From Ch71 sp050945695 (GTDB lineage Bacteria; Chloroflexota; Anaerolineae; DRVO01), in NCBI GenBank assembly GCA_050945695.1, contig JBMNTK010000021.1, forward strand, positions 1-27,789: a stretch of DNA of 27,789 nt, read 5' to 3'. How positions within the stretch are numbered: the first letter of the stretch is position 1; each line of letters opens with the position of its first letter. Both the position numbers and the translations under genes were made by a program. Positions 14,350-22,575 of this stretch are shown piece by piece. The notes beneath the pieces were generated by a model, which did not search any database, had not been told where the DNA came from, and was given only the letters and a program-made list of their open reading frames with translations.

Positions 14350-14739
14350 ATGCCCGGACCGGACTGGGGAGGCCGCCTCGAGCGGCTGAAAGTGGATACG
14401 TTCGCCCTCTACCTGGCGGCTCGCGATCCCCGCACTCCTCGACTGGCTAAGCTCCTTGCCCTCGCCGTTACCGCCTACGCCTTCAGCCCCATAGACATCA
14501 TCCCCGACTCTATACCCGTCCTGGGCTACCTGGACGACCTGATCATCGTACCCGCAGGAGTCGCGGCCACCTTGCGGCTCATCCCGCCGGGGGTGATGGA
14601 GGACTGCCGCCATCGAGCCCGGGCCGCCATCGCCAACGGCGACCCGGTGGTGCGGGCGGGCGCAATCATTGCCGTTGCTCTGTGGGTCCTCGCCGCGGTC
14701 ACCACCGGGGCGCTTGCCTGGCGCCTGGTGGGTGGCTAG
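14350..14739 (+). CDS. YkvA/DUF1232 family small membrane protein
   Basis: A 129-residue protein with the DUF1232 signature SPIDIIPDSIPVLGYLDDLIIVP (split across roughly residues 46-68), preceded by a helix LAKLLALAVTAYAF. A strongly hydrophobic segment at about 103-125 should anchor it in the membrane. No biochemical function is established for the family. The ATG follows the nuclease stop by 12 nt, with a close GGAG, so it is the last gene of that transcription unit. The link to DNA processing may only be positional. Confidence 0.83.
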   Translation: MPGPDWGGRLERLKVDTFALYLAARDPRTPRLAKLLALAVTAYAFSPIDIIPDSIPVLGYLDDLIIVPAGVAATLRLIPPGVMEDCRHRARAAIANGDPVVRAGAIIAVALWVLAAVTTGALAWRLVGG

Positions 14740-14752
14740 GCGGCCCCCTTCG

Positions 14753-14782
14753 TTGGCGGCATCATCCACCACTCCGTATAAT
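14753..14782 (+). promoter_or_regulatory. Strong predicted promoter of the GT-C gene run
   Basis: TTGGCG (14753-14758; 4/6) and a perfect TATAAT (14777-14782) are separated by 18 bp. Transcription would start near 14789. This is the best-matching promoter in the window and separates the glycosyltransferase run from the helicase/nuclease unit. Confidence 0.7.
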
Positions 14783-14820
14783 CATCAGGTAAACGATAAG
14801 CGGTAGCCTGGTCTTTGAGG

Positions 14821-14830
14821 GTGTTAACAC
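14821..14830 (+). promoter_or_regulatory. Possible operator palindrome GTGTTAACAC
   Basis: A perfect 10-bp palindrome located about 30-40 nt downstream of the predicted start of transcription and before the chosen ATG. Its size and symmetry suit a dimeric repressor site, but a single short palindrome can occur by chance. Confidence 0.3.
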
Positions 14831-14883
14831 GGCGTGCCCACGCACCCCAGGACGGTCAGGCCAGATACGGGGATGCTGCGACT

Positions 14884-16590
14884 ATGTACTCGCCAGCCAC
14901 TGTGAAGCAGGAGGGGCTTTCCCGAGTGGGGGGCTTCACGATCGAGGCGGCCGCATACGCGGCCGTATGCTTGCTCGCCCTCGGGCTGCGGTTGCCAGCC
15001 CTGGGAACGGCTCCTCTATCCCCGGATGAGGCTCAGCAGGCCCTGGCTGCCTACCGGCTGGCCCAGGGCGACCCGACCGGCGCCCAGCAACTGGGGGCAG
15101 TGGCGCCGGCACTGGTGGCCCTGCAGGCCCTGGTCTTCTCCCTCTTCGGGAACAACGACGCCCTGGCCCGCCTGCCGGTAGTGCTAGCAACGGCACTGTC
15201 TCCCTTGGCCTTGTGGATGCTGAGGCCGGTGTTGGGCCGGCCTCAGTCACTGTTGGCCGCCCTCCTTCTGGCTCTGTCACCTTTCTGGGCCGTGCACGGC
15301 TCCATGGGCCTGGGGCAGGGCCTGGCGGGGGCAGCGCTCCTCTTTGGGCTGGGTTTTGCGGTGCGTTACGCCCAAGGTGGCGACCGCTATTGGGCACTGG
15401 CTGCCGGGGTGGCATGGGGTGCGGCCCTGGGCAGCGCCGCCGATGCCTGGGCAGCGGCCGTGCTGGCCGTGGTGGTCTGGCTGGCCTTACGCCGGCCCTC
15501 GCCCTTCGTCCACCCGGCTGCCCGGAGCAGTCTTGGGCTGGGGCTGGCCGCCGGTGCCATCCTGCTCTCCACCACCGGCTTGTTCCATCCCGCCGGGCTT
15601 CAGAGCCTGTTGGACCTGGGCGGCACCTTGGTCAGTGGCTTCTTCCGGCGCGAACCGGGGGCCCTCACCCGTCAGGTGCTCGTGCTCGTCTTCTACGAGC
15701 CGTTGCTGCTCCTGCCCGCCCTGGGGACGATGGCCCTGGTGCCACCCCGGGACGTAGTCCACAAGGCCCTCTACCTCTGGACCGCAGGGAGCCTACTCCT
15801 GACGCTGCTCTCAGGCACGCCGGGGACGGGGCTGGCCTTGGCCCTGCCGGCGCTGGCGGTGCTCTCCGCCGAGGCGATTCTGGCGATAGGGAGCCGGGTG
15901 GCCGCCTTGGACGGCCGCCTGCGGTTGGAGGGGGCGGCAGTCGGTGCGGTGCTGCTCGGGTATGGGGCGGTGGCGCTGGCCGGCCTGGCCCAGAAGGAAG
16001 ACACCGTCTTCCTCTTGCTGGTGCTGACGGCTGTGGGCGTGGGGCTGGCCCTGCTTGGGCTCCTGTTGGTACGCAATGGGCCCCAGGCCGCGGCGGCCCT
16101 GGCCGCCAGCCTCCTGCTGGTGGTGCTTGGCCTGTGGTCGCTGTCCGGCACCATCCAAGGGGTGGTATCTCGCCAGGGGCTTGCCCAGGAAGCCCTACGC
16201 ACCAGTGTGAGCACCTCGGGCATCACCGACCTCGTCCAGGATGTGACCGACCTGTCCTGGTCTCGCCTCGGCTACGGCAACGAGCTGGCCGTGACCGCCC
16301 AGTCTGACGTCGGCCCCGCGGTGGCGTGGTACCTACGCGGCCTGCGGTCCCTCACCTGGGTGGATGCGGTGGGCGGCGATACCGATGCCCCCGCCCTGCT
16401 CACCGCCGGCACCGAGCTGGAGCTCAGCACCGAGAGCTACACCGGCCAGAGCTATGCGGTGGCCGGCCGCTGGCAGCCCCGCTTTGCCAATGCCGGCGCC
16501 TTTCTGCGCTGGCTCCTGTATCGGGATGTACCCACCTCGGATATCGAGTGGCAGAAGGTGGGCCTCTGGGTGCGCACCGAGGGGAATTAG
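14884..16590 (+). CDS. Polytopic membrane protein, GT-C (PMT/ArnT-like) glycosyltransferase family
   Basis: A 568-residue protein from ATG 14884 (weak GGGGA about 10 nt upstream); TTG 14815 and GTG 14821 are in-frame alternatives that add a non-hydrophobic leader. The first membrane helix leads into GLRLPALGTAPLSPDEAQQALAAY. The acidic pair D48-E49 in the first extracytoplasmic loop is the hallmark of GT-C enzymes that use polyprenyl-phosphate sugars. About ten further hydrophobic segments follow, then an extracytoplasmic C-terminal part (about 440-568). It probably transfers a sugar outside the membrane. The hydrophobic core is unusually Ala/Leu/Gly-rich, so activity is less certain than for its two neighbours. 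It leads a run of three such genes in the same direction. Confidence 0.7.
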   Translation: MYSPATVKQEGLSRVGGFTIEAAAYAAVCLLALGLRLPALGTAPLSPDEAQQALAAYRLAQGDPTGAQQLGAVAPALVALQALVFSLFGNNDALARLPVVLATALSPLALWMLRPVLGRPQSLLAALLLALSPFWAVHGSMGLGQGLAGAALLFGLGFAVRYAQGGDRYWALAAGVAWGAALGSAADAWAAAVLAVVVWLALRRPSPFVHPAARSSLGLGLAAGAILLSTTGLFHPAGLQSLLDLGGTLVSGFFRREPGALTRQVLVLVFYEPLLLLPALGTMALVPPRDVVHKALYLWTAGSLLLTLLSGTPGTGLALALPALAVLSAEAILAIGSRVAALDGRLRLEGAAVGAVLLGYGAVALAGLAQKEDTVFLLLVLTAVGVGLALLGLLLVRNGPQAAAALAASLLLVVLGLWSLSGTIQGVVSRQGLAQEALRTSVSTSGITDLVQDVTDLSWSRLGYGNELAVTAQSDVGPAVAWYLRGLRSLTWVDAVGGDTDAPALLTAGTELELSTESYTGQSYAVAGRWQPRFANAGAFLRWLLYRDVPTSDIEWQKVGLWVRTEGN

Positions 16591-16643
16591 GGGCCCCTGC
16601 GCGAACCTGAGGCACAAGATCTTACCGTGGGACTATAGACTGG

Positions 16644-19600
16644 ATGAACGACGACTTCACGTACGTGACGGCAACGGGAGAGGCAGTTCTCGAGGATGAG
16701 GGCAGGCCCGACACCGCCGCCGGCTGGCTGAGCCGGCCCCTGTTTGGGACCTTCAGCCTGACGCTAGAGCAGGGCATCTACCTGGTGCTCATCCTGCTGG
16801 CCGTGGCCACCCGCTTCTGGGACCTCGGCGCCCGCGCCATGAGCCACGACGAGAGCCTCCACGCGCTCTTTTCCTGGAAGCTCTACCGCGGCGAGGGCTA
16901 CGTCCACGACCCCATGATGCATGGGCCCTTCCTCTTCCACGCCAACGCCCTGGCCTACTTCCTTTTCGGGGTAAGTGACTACACCGCCCGCATCGTGCCC
17001 GCCCTCTTCGGCGTGGCCATGGTGGGCCTGCCCTACTTCTTCCGGCACTGGATGGGCCGCGCCGGCGCCCTGGTAGCATCCGCGCTCATCCTGGTGAGCC
17101 CATCGCTCCTCTACTACTCCCGCTACATCCGCAACGACATCTACATCACCGTCTGGACCCTTCTGCTGGCCCTGGCGCTGTTTTCGTACGTGCGCGACCG
17201 TCGGCCCGGCTGGCTGACGCTGGCTTCCCTGGCGCTCATCCTCTCCATCGCCACCAAGGAAGTCGCCTTCATCACCGCCTTCATCGGGGTCACCTTCGTC
17301 GCTTTGGTCCTGGCTTGGGAGCGCGGCTCCGAGCGGACTCGGTCAGTGCTGCAGCTGGCAGTGGGTGGGGTGGCCCTGGTCATTATGGCCGTGGTGCTAG
17401 TTCTGCACCTGACTACCCAGCCCGGCGCCGATGGCAGCCCCTCCCTGGCGGTCAAGCTCACGCCCAACCTGATGTTCGTCAGCCTTCTGCTCGTTTCTGC
17501 CCTGGCGGCCAGCGTGTTTCTGCCCCGGGAGAACCGCGAGTTCAGCGAGGCGCTGGGCCTGCTCAGTTGGGAGCGGCTGCGGCTGCCGGTGATCGCGTTT
17601 CTGGCCGTCTACGTGGTCCTGTTCACCACCTTCTTCACCAACCCGCGCGGGATCATCAGCGGCTCGGTGGGGGCGATAACCTACTGGCTGGCCCAACAGC
17701 CGGTGCAGCGGGGCAGCCAGCCCTGGTACTACTACTTCTTCCTCATGCCTTTCTACGAGCTGGGCCCCTTCTTCATCGGGCTGCCCGCCCTGCTCTACCT
17801 GACCTACAAGGCGGCTCGGCGTCGGCTGGCCGACTACACGGGGGATCCCTACTGGCTCTCCTTCCTGGTCTACTGGGCCATTTCCTCCCTGGTGATCTAC
17901 TCCTGGGCCGGCGAGAAGATGCCCTGGCTGGTGGTGCATCCGGCGCTGCCCCTGCTGTTCATAGCTGCCCAAGTGATCGGCCGGTGGCTGGAGCGCCAGG
18001 ACTGGCGGGGATGGCTCCGCCGGGGCGGCCTGGGCCTGGTCGGGATACTGGCCCTCATGGTGGTGGCGCTGGTGGTCATGATCCGGGTGCGACCGCTGGA
18101 GGGCTTCTCCCTCAGCCAGCTGTCGGCCACCGGCCGGTGGCTGGGGGCGCTGGCCGTCCTGATCGTGCTGAGCTGGTTTGCCTTCCGCCGCTCCCAGCGG
18201 CTGGGCTCCCTAGGGGTGCTCAACTCCGCTCGGGTGCTGGGGCTGGCGGTGGTGCTGGCTTTCACCGTCCGCTTCGCCTGGATGGCCAACTACATCAACT
18301 ACGACCTGGTCAATGAGTTCCTGGTCTACGCCCACGGCACACCCGACATCAAACTGGTCATGGGGCAGATCCAGGAGATCTCGCGCCGAACCACGGGCGG
18401 CAACGAACTGGTCTTCTCCTACGACCAGGAGGACGTCTGGCCGCTGGAGTGGTACGTCAAGGACTATCCCAACCGCATCTTCTACGGCAACCAGCCCTCC
18501 AAGGCGGCCATGGAGGCCCCGGTCGTCATCGTCAACAGCAGCAACGAGGACAAGGCCAAGCCTTTCCTTGGCGATCGCTACTACCGGTTCCCACACCGGG
18601 TGGTCTGGTGGCCGATAGAGACCTACAAGGGCCTCACCCCGGCCCGCATCCTTGAGGTGTTGCGGGACCGGGATCGGCTGGATACCTGGCTCACCATCTG
18701 GCTCTACCGTCAGCACCCGACGCCCTTCTCGGACTGGCCGTACCAGAACCGCTTCTCCCTCTACATCCGCAAGGACATCCTCAACCAGATGTGGGACCTG
18801 GGGGTGACCCTGGCCATACCGGAGGAGATGCCACCCGACCCCTACCAGGAGGTGTGGCAGGAGATGGCCGCGGGCCTGGTGGTGGGCTCTCAGGGACAGA
18901 ATGAGGGGCAGTTCTCTCAGCCGCGCGGGATCGCCGTGAGCCCAGACGGCAACATCTACGTGACCGACAGCGGCAACCACCGGGTGCAGGTCTTCACTCC
19001 TCAGGGTCAGTTCCTGCGCTCCTGGGGAGGCCCTGGCGCCGAGCCCGGTCAGTTCACCGAGCCTTGGGGCATCGCCGTAGCCCCTAACGGGGATGTCTAC
19101 GTGGCCGATACCTGGAACCACCGGGTGCAATGGTTCGACGCCCAGGGTCAGTTCAAGGGGATGTGGGGCTACTTCTCCGATTCCGGAGGCACCCTCGAGG
19201 GCAACCCTTCGGCGTTCTACGGGCCGCGGGACGTAGTGATAGACGACGAGGGCTACGTCTACGTGACCGATACCGGCAACAAGCGCATCCAGAAGTTCAC
19301 CGCCGAAGGGGAGTTCGTGGCCGCCTATGGAGCCGGGCTCAACGAACCGGTGGGCCTGGCCTCTGATGGAAGCGGCACCTTCTTCGTGGCCGACACCTGG
19401 AACCACCGCGTCGTCCAGTTCGATGAGTCGTTTGCCTTCGTAGACGAGTGGCCGGTGCAGTCCTGGCAGGGCGAGTCTCTCGTGAACAAGCCCTACGTGG
19501 CTGCTGACGATCAGTACGTGTACGTCACCGACCCTGAGGGCTATCGCATCCTGGTCTACGACCGGCAGGGGCAGATCGTGCTCAGTTTCGGCCGCTTCGG

Positions 19601-19718
19601 AGACGATGCCGCCGGCATGAACCTGCCTACCGGACTGGCGTTGGATCGAGAGGGACGGCTTTGGGTGACGGACTCGGCCAATCACCGGCTGCTACGCTTC
19701 AGCAACCCGCGGCCCTAG
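16644..19718 (+). CDS. Agl23-like (TIGR03663) GT-C membrane protein fused to NHL repeats
   Basis: A 1024-residue protein. Residues from about 38 to 560 hold the multi-helix GT-C core, with the acidic pair D69-E70 in AMSHDESLHALFSWK, a GYVHDPMMHGPFLFH loop and a conserved-looking YYSRYIRNDIYI segment. This order matches the TIGR03663 'flippase activity-associated Agl23' family. From about 745 to the end there are five or six NHL-type repeats: GIAVSPDGNIYVTDSGNHRVQVF-like units recur, each with D-x-x-N-H/K-R-I/V-Q. These should fold as an extracytoplasmic beta-propeller. A likely role is sugar transfer to a surface glycoconjugate, with the propeller recognising a polymer or protein. No Shine-Dalgarno is obvious at the ATG, 53 nt after the preceding gene. 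Confidence 0.83.
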   Translation: MNDDFTYVTATGEAVLEDEGRPDTAAGWLSRPLFGTFSLTLEQGIYLVLILLAVATRFWDLGARAMSHDESLHALFSWKLYRGEGYVHDPMMHGPFLFHANALAYFLFGVSDYTARIVPALFGVAMVGLPYFFRHWMGRAGALVASALILVSPSLLYYSRYIRNDIYITVWTLLLALALFSYVRDRRPGWLTLASLALILSIATKEVAFITAFIGVTFVALVLAWERGSERTRSVLQLAVGGVALVIMAVVLVLHLTTQPGADGSPSLAVKLTPNLMFVSLLLVSALAASVFLPRENREFSEALGLLSWERLRLPVIAFLAVYVVLFTTFFTNPRGIISGSVGAITYWLAQQPVQRGSQPWYYYFFLMPFYELGPFFIGLPALLYLTYKAARRRLADYTGDPYWLSFLVYWAISSLVIYSWAGEKMPWLVVHPALPLLFIAAQVIGRWLERQDWRGWLRRGGLGLVGILALMVVALVVMIRVRPLEGFSLSQLSATGRWLGALAVLIVLSWFAFRRSQRLGSLGVLNSARVLGLAVVLAFTVRFAWMANYINYDLVNEFLVYAHGTPDIKLVMGQIQEISRRTTGGNELVFSYDQEDVWPLEWYVKDYPNRIFYGNQPSKAAMEAPVVIVNSSNEDKAKPFLGDRYYRFPHRVVWWPIETYKGLTPARILEVLRDRDRLDTWLTIWLYRQHPTPFSDWPYQNRFSLYIRKDILNQMWDLGVTLAIPEEMPPDPYQEVWQEMAAGLVVGSQGQNEGQFSQPRGIAVSPDGNIYVTDSGNHRVQVFTPQGQFLRSWGGPGAEPGQFTEPWGIAVAPNGDVYVADTWNHRVQWFDAQGQFKGMWGYFSDSGGTLEGNPSAFYGPRDVVIDDEGYVYVTDTGNKRIQKFTAEGEFVAAYGAGLNEPVGLASDGSGTFFVADTWNHRVVQFDESFAFVDEWPVQSWQGESLVNKPYVAADDQYVYVTDPEGYRILVYDRQGQIVLSFGRFGDDAAGMNLPTGLALDREGRLWVTDSANHRLLRFSNPRP

Positions 19719-19745
19719 ATCGCCGGCGCGGAGCGAGTGCCGGCA

Positions 19746-19762
19746 GGGAGGTAAGCGGCCTG
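19746..19762 (+). promoter_or_regulatory. Strong Shine-Dalgarno followed by CTG
   Basis: GGGAGGT (19746-19752) is followed after 7 nt by an in-frame CTG (19760-19762) at the exact beginning of the first hydrophobic segment of the next protein. It parallels the arrangement at 9035-9050. A weaker alternative is TTG 19661, with GAGAGGGA 5 nt upstream. Confidence 0.5.
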
Positions 19763-22465
19763 GCCTGGGGCGGGCTGGGGTTGGTGCTCGCCCTGGTCGC
19801 CCAGGCCGAGGCCTGGCAGGGACGGCAGGACAACGCCATCACCCTCTTCCTGGTGGCGGCAGTCGTCTACCTCCGCTCCCGCCCTCGCCTGGCCTTCCGG
19901 CCTACGGCGCCGCGGTTTGCGGCCCTCTCCAGCCTGGGCCGCGACCTCACCGTCTTCTGGCTGCTGGCGGCCCTGGTGCTGGGAGCGCAGGGGCTCCTTG
20001 GTTTCCGCGCTCGCGCCGGCGAGCTTCTGCCCTGGGCCTTCTACCTGAGCTCGCTGGGCTGCCTGGGGGCGGCCGCTCACGTACTGCGCGGCCATAGGGG
20101 CGAGGCCGAGCGCCCGCGCGGACGGGAATGGCTGTGGTTGACGCTGATCTTGGCCTGGGGCGCCTTCATGCGGCTGCATCGCCTAGAGTCCTTCCCCGCC
20201 GGCATCTACTTCGACGAGGCGACCAACGCCATGGAAGGGCTGCGGGCGGTGACCCAGCGCTACTTCCCGCCCTACTTCCCCGGGGAGCTGGGCTACTATG
20301 GCCGCTTCGGGGCGCTCTATGAGTACTGGGTGGGCGGGGCGCTGTCCCTGTGGGGGAGCAACGAGCTGAGCCTCCGGCTCACGGCGGTCTTCCCCGCCCT
20401 GCTCCTTCTGCCCCTGTTCTACCTGCTGGCCCGGGAGTTCTTCGATCGCCCGGTGGCCATGCTGGCCACGCTCCTGTTGGCCACCAGCCGCTGGCACACC
20501 AACTTCAGCCGCATTGCCTTCGATGCGGTGCTGGTGCCCACGGTGCTCGTGGCGGCCATGCTCTTCTTGGTGCGCGCCGTGCACCGGGGCTGGCGCGGCG
20601 GCTACATCCTGGCCGGCATCTGCGTGGGCCTGGGCCTGATGAGCTACACCGCCTTCCGGCTGGCTCCCCTGCTGCTGGTGGCGGTGGTGCCCATATACCT
20701 GCTCTTTCGACGGCTCCCCCCGAAAGAGGCCCTCATCGGCCTGGCGCTGCTGGGCCTGTCTGCCCTGATTGCCTCCACCCCAGAGGTGTATCACTACTTC
20801 GACGACCCGGAGTCCTTCACCGAGCGGACCCGCCGGCTCTCCATCGTGGGCGAGCGTCCCCTCTGGGAGGCCCGACACGACATCGCAGAGAGCTTGCGGC
20901 GACACCTGGGCATGTTCAACCTGGCCGGCGACCGCAATGGCCGCCACAACCTGCCGGGAGCCCCCCTGCTGCATCCCGTCACCGGCGCCCTCTTCGTGCT
21001 GGGAGCGGTGGGATGTCTGACCCGCTGGCGCCGACCGCAGGTCTGGGTGCTGGGCGCCTGGATGGCGGCCATGCTGCCCGCCGGGGTGCTGAGCGTGCTC
21101 TTCGAGGCCCCCCAGGCCCTGCGTACCATCGGCGTCATACCGGCTGTGTACCTGATCGCGGCCGTCCCTCTGCAGGACCTGTGGGGGCGTTTCCGCGGGT
21201 CCTTCGGTGCCCGACGCTGGTACCTGCTCGCGCCCGCCCTGGCCGTGGGCATCGCCTGGCTGCTGGTGGGCTCCTATGACACCTTCTTCCGTGTCCAGGC
21301 CAGCAACTTCGCCGTGTGGAACGGCTTCTCCACCCCCGAGACCCGCATGGCCCTAGCCATCCGCGAGCGCGGTCAGGGCAGGGCCGTCTACGTGGACCCG
21401 GTCCTTCACGGCCAGCCTACCGTGCGCTTCCTCCTCCCCGATTTCGCGGAACCGGATCCCTACGTGCCCCAGGAACTGCTTCCCCTGCGAGAGGTGGGGC
21501 CAGAGGGGGCTCAGGTGTTCGTATGGGAGCAGCATCGGTCCCTGGCCCAGCTTCTGGCCCGCTGGTACCCAGGCGCCACCCTGATCGAGCATGCCAACCC
21601 CGCGGACGGACACGCCTCCATGTACGAGCTGGTGATCGCGCCCGAGGATATCGAGCAGACGCGCGGGCTGGAGATGCACGCCACCTGGCCCGGTGAGTCC
21701 GGCGGTTCGGTGCCGGCAGCCGGGCTGGAGCTCGATCTGGAGGAAGGGCTCGTGCCGGAGGCGATTACCTGGCAGGGTGTGCTGGTCGCCCCCGAATCCG
21801 GCTATTACCGCTTCCACCTGGAGGCGCCGGGGGAGGTGGCGCTCACTCTAGACGGGGCGGCGGTGGCCGGAGGGGGGCAAGTGTACCTGGCCCGCGGCCG
21901 TCACGACCTCAGGGCCCAGGTCCTGCCCACGGGTCCAGGGCCGGTCAGGGTCTGGTGGCAACGGCCCAGCGGGAACGGGTACGAGCCGGTGGCTGAGGAT
22001 CTGCTCTTCCACGCCCCGATCGAGCCCGGAGGGCTTCAGGGTGACTACCTGCCCGGAAGCGGGGACGACTGGTCCCTGCCCGAGGCGGGTGCAGGGTTCA
22101 GCCGGGTGGACCCGTGGGTGGACCTGTTCGTGCACAAGCTCCCCCTGGAGCGGCCCTACCGGGTGCGCTGGCATGGCTGGTTGGTGCCCCCGATGCCCGG
22201 GCAGTACGTCTTCACGCTCACGGCGCGGGACCGGGCCCAGCTGTGGCTGGACGGGCAGCTGGTCCTGGAGACTACGTCGCCGGACGTCCCGGCCGTGTAC
22301 TCGGTAGCGCTGTCCGCAGCGGTGCCCATCGAGGTGCGTTTCTGGGATGAGACCGGTCACACGCGGGTGAAGCTGCGCTGGCTGCGGCCCGACAGGGTGG
22401 AGGAGGTGGTGCCCCACACCGCCCTCTTGCCGCCGGCGCCGGTGGTGGTGCCGGCCAGCGAGTGA
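19760..22465 (+). CDS. GT-C (PMT/ArnT-like) glycosyltransferase with C-terminal PA14-type domains
   Basis: From CTG 19760 the protein has 901 residues; TTG 19661 would add 33 residues and overlap the NHL coding end by 58 nt. After about three helices, a GT-C core begins with the acidic pair D152-E153 in GIYFDEATNAMEGLRAV and continues through roughly ten membrane segments, to about residue 520. The C-terminal 250 residues are extracytoplasmic. One PA14-like unit is around WQGVLVAPESGYYRFHLEA, and a clearer one contains LVPPMPGQYVFTLTARDRAQLWLDGQLV and FWDETGHTRVKLRW. PA14 domains commonly bind carbohydrate. I infer a sugar transferase acting outside the membrane, with its own glycan-binding module. 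It ends a three-gene run, and a strong hairpin follows. Confidence 0.82.
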   Translation: MAWGGLGLVLALVAQAEAWQGRQDNAITLFLVAAVVYLRSRPRLAFRPTAPRFAALSSLGRDLTVFWLLAALVLGAQGLLGFRARAGELLPWAFYLSSLGCLGAAAHVLRGHRGEAERPRGREWLWLTLILAWGAFMRLHRLESFPAGIYFDEATNAMEGLRAVTQRYFPPYFPGELGYYGRFGALYEYWVGGALSLWGSNELSLRLTAVFPALLLLPLFYLLAREFFDRPVAMLATLLLATSRWHTNFSRIAFDAVLVPTVLVAAMLFLVRAVHRGWRGGYILAGICVGLGLMSYTAFRLAPLLLVAVVPIYLLFRRLPPKEALIGLALLGLSALIASTPEVYHYFDDPESFTERTRRLSIVGERPLWEARHDIAESLRRHLGMFNLAGDRNGRHNLPGAPLLHPVTGALFVLGAVGCLTRWRRPQVWVLGAWMAAMLPAGVLSVLFEAPQALRTIGVIPAVYLIAAVPLQDLWGRFRGSFGARRWYLLAPALAVGIAWLLVGSYDTFFRVQASNFAVWNGFSTPETRMALAIRERGQGRAVYVDPVLHGQPTVRFLLPDFAEPDPYVPQELLPLREVGPEGAQVFVWEQHRSLAQLLARWYPGATLIEHANPADGHASMYELVIAPEDIEQTRGLEMHATWPGESGGSVPAAGLELDLEEGLVPEAITWQGVLVAPESGYYRFHLEAPGEVALTLDGAAVAGGGQVYLARGRHDLRAQVLPTGPGPVRVWWQRPSGNGYEPVAEDLLFHAPIEPGGLQGDYLPGSGDDWSLPEAGAGFSRVDPWVDLFVHKLPLERPYRVRWHGWLVPPMPGQYVFTLTARDRAQLWLDGQLVLETTSPDVPAVYSVALSAAVPIEVRFWDETGHTRVKLRWLRPDRVEEVVPHTALLPPAPVVVPASE

Positions 22466-22496
22466 GGCGGCCCCAGGCCATGCCCCCGCGTCCTAG

Positions 22497-22533
22497 GCAA
22501 CTGGGCCCACGGTCAAGCCGTGGGCCCAGTTGC
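22497..22533. terminator. Bidirectional hairpin between convergent genes
   Basis: A perfect 16-bp inverted repeat (GCAACTGGGCCCACGG / CCGTGGGCCCAGTTGC) with a 5-nt loop TCAAG. It lies 31 nt after the glycosyltransferase stop and 42 nt before the stop of the convergent aminotransferase. There is no long T run, but the stem is the strongest in the window. Confidence 0.75.
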
Positions 22534-22575
22534 ATCTCCGCCGGGACTGAGGCAACACCCGCCCGGGTCGCCGCT

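Noticed and set aside
18210..19685. Long minus-strand open frame opposite the Agl23/NHL gene
   Set aside because: The repetitive HVDV/GHVD pattern is the reverse of the NHL repeats; there is no ribosome site or domain.
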